In this document: positions 1-7,974 of the stretch, one piece after another
Layout: every line of letters begins with the position of its first letter
Numbering within the stretch: position 1 is the first letter of the stretch
Assembly: GCF_014648435.1 (NCBI RefSeq)
Contig: NZ_BMRC01000023.1
Span: 87,724-151,723 of the forward strand
Reading direction: 5' to 3'
Source of the DNA: Nonomuraea spiralis
GTDB lineage: Bacteria; Actinomycetota; Actinomycetes; Streptosporangiales; Streptosporangiaceae
Length of the DNA stretch: 64,000 nucleotides
Notes under the pieces: generated by a model
The model's database searches: none
The model's input: the letters and a program-made list of their open reading frames with translations, nothing else
What the model was told of the DNA's origin: nothing
Program-made: the position numbers and the translations under genes

Positions 1-174
1 GCGACGGCGGTCCGCGAGGCGGGCGGCACGGTCGTCGGCGGCTTCGCGATGCTCCTGCACCAGGCCGTGCGCCAGGTCGAACTGATGACCGGCCGCACGG
101 ACGTGCCGGTCGAGGCCATGCGCGCGGCGGGGGAGGCCGAGATCGCCAGACGGTCGGCGGCCGGGGCACACTGA
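1..174 (+). CDS. aroE: Shikimate dehydrogenase, C-terminal fragment
   Basis: Open from the first base in frame 1 to a TGA at 172-174, so only the last 57 residues are present. The tail reads GGFAMLLHQAVRQVE followed by LMTGR and an EAMRAA-like end. This matches the conserved C-terminus of AroE, where the GG..MLLHQA..QVE..TG motif closes the NADP-binding domain. The enzyme reduces 3-dehydroshikimate to shikimate in the cytoplasm for aromatic amino acid synthesis. The identification rests on that one motif; the catalytic Lys and Asp lie outside the window. Confidence 0.75.
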   Translation, partial: ATAVREAGGTVVGGFAMLLHQAVRQVELMTGRTDVPVEAMRAAGEAEIARRSAAGAH

Positions 175-474
175 TCTTCCTGAGGTTGACCCGGGCCCGC
201 GGGATGATTCGAGACGCCTGCGTGGTTGTGGTAATGTAGCTCTCTGATCGGTCCGGCATGCCTTGCTGGACGCGCAAGCGGAGGTCTCCCTCCCACCCGA
301 GTCGCCGAAAGGCAGCCGGGTCCAGGATCACGCCGGACTCTCCGGGGAGCTCGAGGCCACGAAGCCACAGAGCTCAGTGGCCCCGCATGCGCGACGTGCG
401 GGGCTTTTCGCGTCTTCTGCGCGGAAGGCCCCCGCCACGACGAGCACGTAGGGATCGCAAACCTAGGAGGCCCC
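175..474 (+). promoter_or_regulatory. infC leader region, no gene
   Basis: About 300 bases between aroE and infC with no credible coding frame. A possible -10 (TAATGT, 232-237) lies near the start, but its -35 partner is weak. The remainder looks like a structured 5' leader and contains a terminator-like hairpin at 380-408. IF3 and L20 operons commonly carry autoregulatory leaders, and this stretch is placed for that role. I could not match it to a defined L20-leader class by eye. Confidence 0.45.
380..408 (+). terminator. Terminator-like hairpin inside infC leader (putative attenuator)
   Basis: GCCCCGCA (380-387) pairs perfectly with TGCGGGGC (397-404) across a 9-nt loop and is followed directly by TTTT (405-408). 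This is the form of an intrinsic terminator, placed about 65 nt before the infC Shine-Dalgarno. Premature termination relieved by L20 or IF3 levels is the obvious model. Direct evidence is only the hairpin and T-run. Confidence 0.55.
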
Positions 475-477
475 ATC
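465..477 (+). promoter_or_regulatory. Strong RBS preceding an AUC start codon
   Basis: AGGAGG at 465-470 is followed by CCCC and then ATC at 475-477. No ATG, GTG or TTG stands in the infC frame at this site. The conserved IF3 N-terminus (STEPRINERIRVPEVRLVG) begins with the next codon, so AUC is the likely initiator. Non-canonical AUU/AUC initiation is the established basis of IF3 autoregulation in other bacteria. Confidence 0.75.
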
Positions 478-1119
478 AGCACTGAGCCCCGCATCAACGA
501 GCGTATCCGAGTTCCCGAGGTTCGCCTCGTGGGCCCGAACGGCGAGCAGGTCGGCATCGTCAGCATTCACGACGCGCTGAAGCTCGCCCAGGAGGCCGAC
601 CTTGACCTCGTCGAGGTCGCGGCCACGGCTCGACCGCCCGTGTGCAAGCTCATGGACTACGGCAAGTTCAAGTACGAGTCCGCGATGAAGGCGCGCGAGG
701 CGCGCAAGAATCAGGCGCACACGATCATCAAGGAGATCAAGCTCCGGCCGAAGATCGACCCGCACGACTACGAGACCAAGAAGGGTCACGTGGTGCGGTT
801 CCTCAAGGCCGGGGACAAGGTCAAAGTCACGATCATGTTCCGTGGACGCGAGCAGTCCCGGCCGGAGCTCGGCTTCCGGCTGCTGCAGCGGCTCGCGGAG
901 GACGTCCAGGAGCTCGGGTTCGTGGAGTCCCAGCCGAAGCAGGACGGCCGTAACATGATCATGGTGATCGGTCCGCACAAGAAGAAGGCCGAGGCCAAGG
1001 CCGAAAAGGCCGCTGCCAAGGCACAGCGTGGCAGCGAGGAGCCTTCCGAGCTGGAAGCGGAGTCTTCCGTGCAGGAAGCGGAGTCTTCCGTAGCGGAGCC
1101 TTCCGTACAGGAAGCGTGA
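475..1119 (+). CDS. infC: Translation initiation factor IF-3
   Basis: IF3 binds the 30S subunit, prevents premature 50S joining and proofreads initiator tRNA and start-codon choice. The protein of about 214 residues has the IF3 N-domain (RINERIRVPEVRLVGPNGEQ), the lysine-rich linker (KFKYESAMKAREARKNQ) and the C-domain (IKLRPKIDPHDYETK). The first in-frame ATG-type start (529) would remove the conserved N-terminus, so the AUC at 475 behind AGGAGG is chosen. It is about 35 residues longer than E. coli IF3: after the C-domain comes an Ala/Lys/Glu stretch and then a degenerate repeat of ESSVQEA-like units (about 195-214). It is the first gene of infC-rpmI-rplT. Family identity is secure; the start codon is inference. 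Confidence 0.93.
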   Translation: MSTEPRINERIRVPEVRLVGPNGEQVGIVSIHDALKLAQEADLDLVEVAATARPPVCKLMDYGKFKYESAMKAREARKNQAHTIIKEIKLRPKIDPHDYETKKGHVVRFLKAGDKVKVTIMFRGREQSRPELGFRLLQRLAEDVQELGFVESQPKQDGRNMIMVIGPHKKKAEAKAEKAAAKAQRGSEEPSELEAESSVQEAESSVAEPSVQEA

Positions 1120-1243
1120 CCCGCGGCTGGGGTTGGCCTTGCACCACGCGCCCCAGCGGCCACCGGCAGACGAACAAGCCGCGACCGGGCCGGCCAGCAC
1201 CGGCCCGGCCACCGGCACGACCGAATTGAGGAGAGACGGCGAC

Positions 1244-1438
1244 ATGCCGAAGATGAAGACGCACAGCGGTGCGAAGAAGCGGTTCCGGCTCACCGGCACC
1301 GGCAAGCTCAAGCGTCGCCGTGCCAGCCGCGCGCACTACAACGAGTGGAAGTCCTCCACGCTGACGCGTCGTCTCAAGGGTGAAGTCGTCGTTTCGCCGG
1401 CAGACACCAAGAAGATCAAGAAGCTGCTCGCCAAGTAG
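1244..1438 (+). CDS. rpmI: 50S ribosomal protein L35
   Basis: A basic 64-residue protein starting MPKMKTHSGAKKRF, the hallmark N-terminus of bL35, and ending in KKIKKLLAK. It is a structural component of the large ribosomal subunit. The ATG at 1244 is preceded by GAGGAGA (1229-1235). The upstream in-frame start at 1133 would add a proline/threonine-rich leader absent from the family and is rejected. It lies between infC and rplT in the usual order, 24 nt before rplT. Confidence 0.97.
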   Translation: MPKMKTHSGAKKRFRLTGTGKLKRRRASRAHYNEWKSSTLTRRLKGEVVVSPADTKKIKKLLAK

Positions 1439-1462
1439 CGCGAACCCCCGGGGAGAAGAAAC

Positions 1463-1849
1463 ATGGCACGCGTGAAGCGGGCGCTCAACGCCAAGAAGAA
1501 GCGCAAGGTCGTCCTCGACAGGGCGAGCGGTTACCGTGGCCAGCGGTCGCGGCTGTACCGCAAGGCCAAGGAGCAGATGCTCCACTCGATGACGTACGCC
1601 TACCGGGACCGCAAGGACCGTAAGGGTGCGTTCCGCCGTCTGTGGATCCAGCGGATCAACGCCGCTGCCCGCGCCAACGGCATGACCTACAACCGCCTGA
1701 TCCAGGGCCTTCGCCTGGCCAACATCGAGGTGGACCGCAAGATCCTCGCCGACCTCGCGGTCAACGACAGCGCCACCTTTGCCGCGCTCGTCGAGGCCGC
1801 CAAGAAGGCGCTCCCGGCGAACGTGAACGCTCCGGCCGCCGCGAGCTGA
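1463..1849 (+). CDS. rplT: 50S ribosomal protein L20
   Basis: A 128-residue bL20 beginning MARVKRALNAKKKRKVVLDR, with the RGQRSRLYRKAKEQ and FRRLWIQRINAAARANG blocks typical of the family. L20 is an early-assembly 23S rRNA-binding protein. In several bacteria it also represses its own operon by binding the leader mRNA, which makes it a candidate effector for the hairpin at 380-408. RBS GGGGAG precedes the ATG. It is the last gene of the operon; a strong terminator follows within 20 nt. Confidence 0.97.
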   Translation: MARVKRALNAKKKRKVVLDRASGYRGQRSRLYRKAKEQMLHSMTYAYRDRKDRKGAFRRLWIQRINAAARANGMTYNRLIQGLRLANIEVDRKILADLAVNDSATFAALVEAAKKALPANVNAPAAAS

Positions 1850-1867
1850 GGCAGCCGCCTTTGACAG

Positions 1868-1895
1868 AGGGCCCACCGCAACGGTGGGCCCTTTT
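1868..1895 (+). terminator. Intrinsic terminator after rplT
   Basis: AGGGCCCACCG (1868-1878) and CGGTGGGCCCT (1882-1892) form a perfect 11-bp stem with a CAA loop. The run TTTT spans 1892-1895. It ends the infC-rpmI-rplT transcript 19 nt after the rplT stop. Confidence 0.85.
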
Positions 1896-1925
1896 GCTGT
1901 ATTCACGCACGATCTGGGGGAGAGC

Positions 1926-2729
1926 ATGGCCGGGTCCGAGCTGACCAACGTGAAGTCGCCGAGGGTGAAGGCCGCACGCCGGCTCGCCAAGCGCGCCTTC
2001 AGGGAGCAGGACCGCAGGTTCCTGGCCGAAGGGCCGCAGGCGGTGCGCGAGGCGCTCAAACTCGACGGGGTGACGCTGGAGCTGTTCGTCACGGCCGAGG
2101 CCGAACTGCGGCACGCCGAGCTCATCACCCAGGCCAGGCTGCAGGGCGTGCCGGTCCACCGGGCCAGCGGCGAGGTCATGTCGGAGCTGACCCAGACGGT
2201 GACCCCGCAGGGGCTGCTGGCGGTGTGCCGGCTCGTGCACGTGCCGCTGGAGGAGGCGCTGACCGGGGAGCCGAAGCTGGTCGCGCTGCTGGCGCACGTA
2301 CGCGACCCGGGCAACGCCGGCACCGTCATGCGGGCCGCCGACGCCGCCGGGGCGGACGCGGTGGTCTTCACCGACGCCTCCGTCGACCCCTACAACGGCA
2401 AGTGCGTACGCGCCAGCGCGGGCAGCCTGTTCCATTTGCCGGTCGTCATCGGTGCACCGGTCGCCGCCGCCGTGCGTCAACTGAAGGAGCGGGGCATGCG
2501 CGTGCTGGCGGCAGACGGCGCGGGCAAGCACACGCTCGACGACGTGGATCTTTCCGGACCGACCGTGTGGATCTTCGGGAACGAAGCCTGGGGACTGCCG
2601 GAGGAGATACGCGCCGAGGCGGACGATGTGGTCAGAGTGCCCATCTACGGACAGGCTGAAAGTCTCAACCTGGCCACCGCCGCGGCCGTGTGCCTTTACT
2701 CCTCCGCCAGGTCCCAGCGAGTGCCCTAG
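1926..2729 (+). CDS. TrmH/SpoU-family RNA 2'-O-methyltransferase
   Basis: A 267-residue SPOUT methyltransferase that transfers a methyl group from SAM to ribose 2'-OH in RNA, probably rRNA. It has an N-terminal substrate-binding part (SPRVKAARRLAKRAFREQDRRFLAEG). The SPOUT domain carries motif 1 (LLAHVRDPGNAGTVMRAADAAG), motif 2 (WIFGNEAWGLPEE) and motif 3 (ESLNLATAAAVCLY), which form the trefoil-knot SAM site. The ATG at 1926 has GGGGGAGAG directly upstream; a longer frame from 1884 begins inside the terminator and is not used. This family commonly sits between rplT and pheS in actinobacteria. The exact RNA target cannot be told. Confidence 0.85.
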   Translation: MAGSELTNVKSPRVKAARRLAKRAFREQDRRFLAEGPQAVREALKLDGVTLELFVTAEAELRHAELITQARLQGVPVHRASGEVMSELTQTVTPQGLLAVCRLVHVPLEEALTGEPKLVALLAHVRDPGNAGTVMRAADAAGADAVVFTDASVDPYNGKCVRASAGSLFHLPVVIGAPVAAAVRQLKERGMRVLAADGAGKHTLDDVDLSGPTVWIFGNEAWGLPEEIRAEADDVVRVPIYGQAESLNLATAAAVCLYSSARSQRVP

Positions 2730-2779
2730 GCGGCTGGAAACCCGCTATTGTCGGCGTTGTAGGCGGAGGAGGCGAGGTC

Positions 2780-3871
2780 GTGCACGGCGCAGACACCGAC
2801 GGGCGAGTCGTGGCCGCCGCGTGCACGATCTCCATCGACGACCTCCCCGACGGCCTCATCGTGACCGACCGATATGGGTGCGTGCTGGCCGTCAACCGGG
2901 CCGCCGTCCGGCTCACCGGAGTCGCCATGGAGCGCGCGGTCGGCAGGGAGATGAACGAGGTCTTCCCCTTCCGCGACCACGACGGCCGCGAGTGGTGGAA
3001 GGGCCTCGACCCCGAGGGCGGGCTGCGTACCAGGACCAGGGTGCCCGAACGCCCGCTCCACCTGCCCGGCGGGCAGGAGCTCTACGTCGCTGCCCGGCTG
3101 GCGCGCGAGCCCGAGCGCGGCGGCGAGGTCGAACGCGTGACGATCACCCTGCGCGACGGCGGCGCCCGCGCCCGGCTGGAGCGCAGCCGCGCCGACCTGG
3201 TCTCCACCGTGGCCCACGAGCTGCGCTCGCCGCTGACCAGCGTCAAGGGCTTCACCGCCACCCTGCTGGCCAAGTGGACGCGCTTCACCGACGAGCAGAA
3301 GCGCGTCATGCTGGAGACCGTCAACAACGACGCCGACCGCGTCACCCGGCTCATCACCGAGCTGCTCGACGTCTCGCGCATCGAGTCCGGGCGGCTGGAG
3401 GTGCGCCGCCAGGTCGTCGATCTGCCGGTCAGGGCGCGCCGGCTCGTCGCGGGCCGGGTCGCCGCGGGCGACTCCGAAGACCGCTACCGCCTGATCGTCG
3501 GCGACCATCTGCCCGAGATGTGGCTCGACCAGGACAAGATCGACCAGATTCTGGGTAATCTGGTGGAGAACGCGGTGCGCCACGGTCGTGGCACCGTGAC
3601 GATCGAGATCGAGTCCGTCGGATGGGGAGTGGCCGTGTCGGTGCGCGACGAGGGCGAGGGCATCGAGCCCGAGCTGGCTCCGCGCGTCTTCCGGCAGTTC
3701 TGGCGCGGCGGCAACAGCCGCCGGCGCGGCGGCACCGGGCTCGGCCTGTTCATCGTGAAGGGCCTGGTCGAGGCGCACGGCGGCACGATCATCGTGCAGC
3801 GCGCGCCCGAGGGCGGTGCGGAGTTCCGATTTACCGTGCCCACCGGCACCCCCGACTTCGCCACGGTCTGA
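2780..3871 (+). CDS. PAS-domain sensor histidine kinase
   Basis: A 363-residue cytoplasmic kinase without transmembrane segments. A PAS-like domain covers about 15-115 (SIDDLPDGLIVTDRYGCVLAVN onward). The dimerisation/phosphoacceptor H-box is STVAHELRSPLTSVKGF, with phospho-accepting His at 146. The catalytic domain shows the N-box (QILGNLVENAVRHG), G1 box (VRDEGEGIEP), F-box and G2 box (GGTGLGLFIVKGL). The chosen start is the GTG at 2780 behind GGAGGAGGCGAGG; the longer frame from 2690 overlaps the methyltransferase. No response regulator is adjacent, so it is an orphan kinase with unknown signal and partner. Its position ahead of pheS may only be conserved synteny. Confidence 0.85.
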   Translation: MHGADTDGRVVAAACTISIDDLPDGLIVTDRYGCVLAVNRAAVRLTGVAMERAVGREMNEVFPFRDHDGREWWKGLDPEGGLRTRTRVPERPLHLPGGQELYVAARLAREPERGGEVERVTITLRDGGARARLERSRADLVSTVAHELRSPLTSVKGFTATLLAKWTRFTDEQKRVMLETVNNDADRVTRLITELLDVSRIESGRLEVRRQVVDLPVRARRLVAGRVAAGDSEDRYRLIVGDHLPEMWLDQDKIDQILGNLVENAVRHGRGTVTIEIESVGWGVAVSVRDEGEGIEPELAPRVFRQFWRGGNSRRRGGTGLGLFIVKGLVEAHGGTIIVQRAPEGGAEFRFTVPTGTPDFATV

Positions 3872-3969
3872 AGCCCCAGCGGCTTGGAGCCTGAGCCCGT
3901 CGAAGTCGGTCCGGTGGGCGGCCCCCACTAGACTCTTTTCCGCTCAAGCCCTGGATACGGAGCTCACTC

Positions 3970-5067
3970 TTGTCTGACTACGACCCCGTCGAGGTGACGC
4001 CGTTGCACGCCGACGAGCTGTCCCGCATGGAGGCCGACGCCCTTACGGCGATCAAGGCGGCCGACAGCCTCGACGCACTCAAGCAGGCCAGGCTGGCGCA
4101 CGCGGGTGACCGCTCGCCCATCGCCCTGGCCAACCGCGAGATCGGCGCCCTGCCGCCGGCCGCCCGCGCCGAGGCCGGCAAGCGCGTCGGCGGCGCCCGC
4201 CGAGCGATCAACGAGGCGCTGGCGGCCCGCCAGGCCGAGCTGGAGGCCGAGCGCGATGCCCGGGTGCTCGTCGAGGAGACCGTCGACGTCACCCTGCCCT
4301 GGGACCGCCGCCCGCGCGGCGCCCGCCACCCGCTGACCACGTTGCAGGAGCGCATCGCCGACGCGTTCGTCGCCATGGGGTACGAGGTGGCCGAGGGGCC
4401 CGAGCTCGAAGGCGAGTGGTTCAACTTCGACGCGCTCAACATCGCCACCGACCACCCGGCCCGCTCCGAGCACGACACGTTCTTCGTGGACTCCACCGAG
4501 TCGGGCATGGTGCTGCGCACCCAGACCTCGCCGGTGCAGATCCGCGCGCTGCTGCAGCGCGACCTGCCGGTCTACGTGATCTCGCCGGGCAAGACGTTCC
4601 GCACCGACGAGCTCGACGCCACCCACACCCCGGTCTTCCACCAGACCGAGGGGCTGGCCGTCGACGAGGGCCTGACCATGGCCCACCTCAAGGGCACGCT
4701 CGACAGGTTCGCCGAGGTGATGTTCGGCGAGGGCATCACGACCCGGTTCCGGCCCAACTACTTCCCCTTCACCGAGCCGTCCGCCGAGATGGACCTGAAG
4801 TGTTTCGTCTGCCGCGGCGCCTCGGCGATCCCCGGCAACCCGCCGTGCCGCACCTGCAAGTCCGAGGGCTGGATCGAGTGGGGCGGCTGCGGCATGGTCA
4901 ACCCGCGGGTGCTCATCGCCTGCGGCGTCGACCCCTCCCGCTACTCCGGGTTCGCGTTCGGCATGGGGATCGAGCGCACGCTGATGTTCCGCCACAACGC
5001 CGAAGACATGCGAGACATGATCGAGGGGGACGTGCGCTTCACGCTCCCGTTCGGAATGGAGATCTGA
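3970..5067 (+). CDS. pheS: Phenylalanyl-tRNA synthetase alpha subunit
   Basis: Catalytic subunit of the class II (alpha-beta)2 enzyme that charges tRNA-Phe. The 365-residue protein has an N-terminal coiled-coil arm (about 1-95). The class II core follows: motif 1 around RHPLTTLQERIADAF, the motif 2 region (SPGKTFRTDELDATHTPVFHQ) and motif 3 (GFAFGMGIERTLMFR). A four-Cys cluster (CFVCRG...CRTCKS) lies at about 278-300, a Zn-ribbon-like insertion seen in some bacterial PheS. The start is the TTG at 3970. The stop overlaps the pheT start by one base (TGATG), so the subunits are translationally coupled. Confidence 0.95.
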   Translation: MSDYDPVEVTPLHADELSRMEADALTAIKAADSLDALKQARLAHAGDRSPIALANREIGALPPAARAEAGKRVGGARRAINEALAARQAELEAERDARVLVEETVDVTLPWDRRPRGARHPLTTLQERIADAFVAMGYEVAEGPELEGEWFNFDALNIATDHPARSEHDTFFVDSTESGMVLRTQTSPVQIRALLQRDLPVYVISPGKTFRTDELDATHTPVFHQTEGLAVDEGLTMAHLKGTLDRFAEVMFGEGITTRFRPNYFPFTEPSAEMDLKCFVCRGASAIPGNPPCRTCKSEGWIEWGGCGMVNPRVLIACGVDPSRYSGFAFGMGIERTLMFRHNAEDMRDMIEGDVRFTLPFGMEI

Positions 5068-7622
5068 TGAAGGTCCCGCTCTCCTGGCTGCGGGAGTACG
5101 TCGATCTCCCGGCGGCCACCGCGCACGAGGTGGCCGACAGGCTCACCATGGCCGGGCTCAAGCTCGAGTCCATCACCTCCTACGGCCACGACGTCAAGAA
5201 CGTCGTCGTCGGCGAGGTGCTGGAGATCGAGGAGCTCACCGGCTTCAAGAAGCCGATCAGGCACTGCAAGGTCGAGGTGGGCGAGGCCACGCCGCGCGAG
5301 ATCGTCTGCGGCGCCACGAACTTCGTCCCCGGCGACCGGGTCCCGGTCGTGCTGCCCGGCGGCGTGCTGCCGGGCGGGTTCGAGGTGGGGGCGCGCAAGA
5401 CGTACGGGCGCATGTCCGAGGGCATGATCTGCTCCGAGCGCGAGCTGGGCCTCGGCGACGACCACAACGGCATCATGGTGCTGCCCGCCGGCACGCCCAT
5501 CGGCACCGACGTGGTCGAGCTGCTGGGCCTGCGCGACGACGTGATCGAGCTGGAGATCACCCCCGACATCGGCTACGCCCTGTCGATCCGCGGCGTGGCC
5601 CGCGAGGTGGCGACCGCGTTCGGCGTGGCCTTCCGCGACCCCGCCGACGTCGACGTGCCCGCCGAGGCCGAGCCGTCGTGGCCGGCCTCGATCGGCGACC
5701 CGACGGCGTGCGACCGGTTCGTGCTGCGCGAGGTACGCGGCTTCGACCCGGCCGCCCAGAGCCCGCTGTGGATGCGGGTGCGCCTGAGCCGGTCCGGCAT
5801 GCGCCCGGTGTCGCTGGCCGTCGACATCACCAACTACCTGATGCTGGAGCTCGGCCAGCCGCTGCACGCCTTCGACCGGTCGAAGCTGACCGGCGAGATC
5901 GTCGTACGGCGGGCGCGGGCGGGCGAGCGGCTGGAGACGCTCGACCACGTCGTACGCGAGCTCGACCCCGACGACATCCTCATCACCGACGAGTCGGGCC
6001 CGATCTCCATGGCGGGCACGATGGGCGGCCTGGAGACCGAGATCTCCGACGGCTCGACCGACATCGTCATCGAGGCCGCGCACTTCTCGGCGACCGGCAT
6101 CTCGCGCGAGTCGCGCCGGCACGGGCTGGTGTCGGAGGCGTCCAAGCGGTTCGAGCGCGGCGTCGACCGCGAGCTGCCGCTGGTCGCGTCCTGGCGGGCG
6201 GTGAGCCTGCTGGCCGAGCTGGGCGGCGCGAGCGTGCAGCCCAGTGTCACGCACGCCGAGGTGGAGGTCACCCCGGCGCGCATCGCGATCCCGGCGGGCC
6301 ACCCGGCGGCCGTGGCGGGCCTGCCCTACTCCAAGGAGGTCGTGGTCGGCCGCCTGGAGCAGGTGGGCTGCGTCGTGACCGACGGCGACGACCCGGCCGT
6401 ACGCGCGGGCGGGGTCGACCCGACCGGCGTCGTGACCGGCGGCGAGCTGGCGGCCAGGCTGGCCGTCACCGGGCCCGACATGATCACGGTGACGCCGCCG
6501 TCGTGGCGGCCCGACCTCACCGACCCCAACGACCTGGCCGAAGAGGTCATCCGGCTCGAAGGCTACGACCGGCTGCCGTCGGTGCTGCCCAGCGCTCCGG
6601 CGGGCGCCGGGCTGACCGAGGGGCAGCGGCTGCGCCGCCGGGTCGGCCGGGCGCTGGCCGAGGGCGGCTACGTCGAGGTGCTCAGCTACCCGTTCATCGG
6701 GGCCGACGACTTCGACCACCTGCAGCTGCCCGCCGACGACGCGCGCCGCCGGGCCATGCGCCTGGCCAACCCGCTGTCGGAGGACGAGCCGCTGATGCGC
6801 ACGACGCTGCTGCCCGGCCTGCTCAAGACGCTGGTCCGCAACGTCGGGCGCGGCTTCGGCGACGTCGCGCTGTTCGAGACGGGCGCGGTCTACCGGCCAC
6901 GGGAGAACGCCCCCGCCGTCGCGCCGGTGCTCGGCGTCTCGCGCCGGCCGACCGCCGAGGAGCTGGCCTCCATCGAGGCGGCGCTGCCGGACCAGCCGCT
7001 GCGGGTCGCGGTCGTGCTGGCCGGGGAGTTCGAGCGGTCCGGCTGGTGGGGTTCCGGCCGCCAGGCCTCGTGGGCCGACGCGGTGCAGGCCGCCCGGCTG
7101 GTCGCCGCCGAGTCGGGCGTCGAGCTGTCGATCAGCGCCGACCAGCACGAGCCCTGGCACCCGGGCCGGTGCGCCGCCCTCTACGCGGGCGACACGCTGG
7201 TGGGGCATGCCGGTGAGCTGCACCCGCGGGTCGTGGAGGCGTACGGGCTGCCGCCGCGTACGGCCGCCATGGAGCTGGAGCTGTCGCGGCTGGAGTCGAG
7301 GATGCCGGGGCCGGTGGAGACGCCGCCGGTTTCCCCGTACCCGGTGGCCACGCAGGACGTCGCGCTGATCGTGCCCGACTTCACGCCGGTGGCCGACGTG
7401 GAGGCGGCGTTGCGCGACGGGGCCGGCGAGCTGCTGGAGTCGGTGCGGCTGTTCGACGTGTACGCGGGGGAGCAGGTGGGTGAGGGGAACAAGTCGCTCG
7501 CCTACACGATGCGGTTCCGGGCTCCCGGCCGTACGTTGACGGTGGAGGAGACGACGGCGGCCAGGGACGCGGCGGTGGCGATGGCGGCCGACCGCGTGGG
7601 CGCGCATCTGCGCGGCGCCTGA
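5067..7622 (+). CDS. pheT: Phenylalanyl-tRNA synthetase beta subunit
   Basis: Non-catalytic 851-residue partner of PheS, needed for tRNA binding and editing of misacylated Tyr-tRNA-Phe. Domains in order: N-terminal B1 (MKVPLSWLREYVDLP), a tRNA-binding OB-fold (about 45-150, VVVGEVLEIEEL to GMICSEREL), the B3/B4 editing module (about 215-400), B5 (about 420-510), the catalytic-like domain, and the C-terminal ferredoxin-fold anticodon-binding domain (from about 755, SPYPVATQDVALIV). The ATG overlaps the pheS stop by one base. Length is usual for actinobacterial PheT. A 15-bp hairpin follows. Confidence 0.95.
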   Translation: MKVPLSWLREYVDLPAATAHEVADRLTMAGLKLESITSYGHDVKNVVVGEVLEIEELTGFKKPIRHCKVEVGEATPREIVCGATNFVPGDRVPVVLPGGVLPGGFEVGARKTYGRMSEGMICSERELGLGDDHNGIMVLPAGTPIGTDVVELLGLRDDVIELEITPDIGYALSIRGVAREVATAFGVAFRDPADVDVPAEAEPSWPASIGDPTACDRFVLREVRGFDPAAQSPLWMRVRLSRSGMRPVSLAVDITNYLMLELGQPLHAFDRSKLTGEIVVRRARAGERLETLDHVVRELDPDDILITDESGPISMAGTMGGLETEISDGSTDIVIEAAHFSATGISRESRRHGLVSEASKRFERGVDRELPLVASWRAVSLLAELGGASVQPSVTHAEVEVTPARIAIPAGHPAAVAGLPYSKEVVVGRLEQVGCVVTDGDDPAVRAGGVDPTGVVTGGELAARLAVTGPDMITVTPPSWRPDLTDPNDLAEEVIRLEGYDRLPSVLPSAPAGAGLTEGQRLRRRVGRALAEGGYVEVLSYPFIGADDFDHLQLPADDARRRAMRLANPLSEDEPLMRTTLLPGLLKTLVRNVGRGFGDVALFETGAVYRPRENAPAVAPVLGVSRRPTAEELASIEAALPDQPLRVAVVLAGEFERSGWWGSGRQASWADAVQAARLVAAESGVELSISADQHEPWHPGRCAALYAGDTLVGHAGELHPRVVEAYGLPPRTAAMELELSRLESRMPGPVETPPVSPYPVATQDVALIVPDFTPVADVEAALRDGAGELLESVRLFDVYAGEQVGEGNKSLAYTMRFRAPGRTLTVEETTAARDAAVAMAADRVGAHLRGA

Positions 7623-7632
7623 CGTCCAGGGA

Positions 7633-7667
7633 GAAGGCCGGTACGGCGGGTCGCCGTACCGGCCTTC
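7633..7667 (+). terminator. Strong hairpin terminator after pheT
   Basis: GAAGGCCGGTACGGC (7633-7647) and GCCGTACCGGCCTTC (7653-7667) form a perfect 15-bp stem with a 5-nt loop, 10 nt after the pheT stop. There is no T-run, as is common for actinobacterial terminators. Confidence 0.8.
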
Positions 7668-7716
7668 CACGTGATCGGGGGGACTCGGCCCCTCCAGCTC
7701 CGGGAGGGGATGCGGC

Positions 7717-7950
7717 ATGCGGGAGTTGCTGGTGTTCGCCGGGCGTGAGGACGCCGAGGAGGTCGCCGAGACGCTGGGGGAGTGGTTCCCGGCGCTCGGC
7801 GTGCCGAGGGTGGTGCGCGAGACGCTCGCCGGCGAGGACGACGCCGAGGACGCTCAGTGGATCGTCGTCGTGGCGGGGCTCGACGAGGCCGCGCTGCTGA
7901 AGGTGGACGAGCTGGTGGAGCGGTACGAAGGCTGGCGGGAGACGGAGTGA
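7717..7950 (+). CDS. Small acidic protein of unknown function
   Basis: A 77-residue, strongly acidic soluble protein (MRELLVFAGREDAEEVAETLGEWF to ERYEGWRETE) with no membrane segment, cysteine pair or motif I recognise. The pattern of alternating strands and amphipathic helices, including QWIVVVAGLDEAALLKVDELVERYEGW, suggests a small alpha/beta fold such as a ferredoxin-like or ACT-like unit. The ATG is preceded by GGGAGGGG, and the frame is clean. It faces the MFS gene tail to tail. Expressed status is likely from the RBS; function unknown. Confidence 0.6.
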   Translation: MRELLVFAGREDAEEVAETLGEWFPALGVPRVVRETLAGEDDAEDAQWIVVVAGLDEAALLKVDELVERYEGWRETE

Positions 7951-7974
7951 CCCGCCGCCCGCCGGCCGGGTGGG

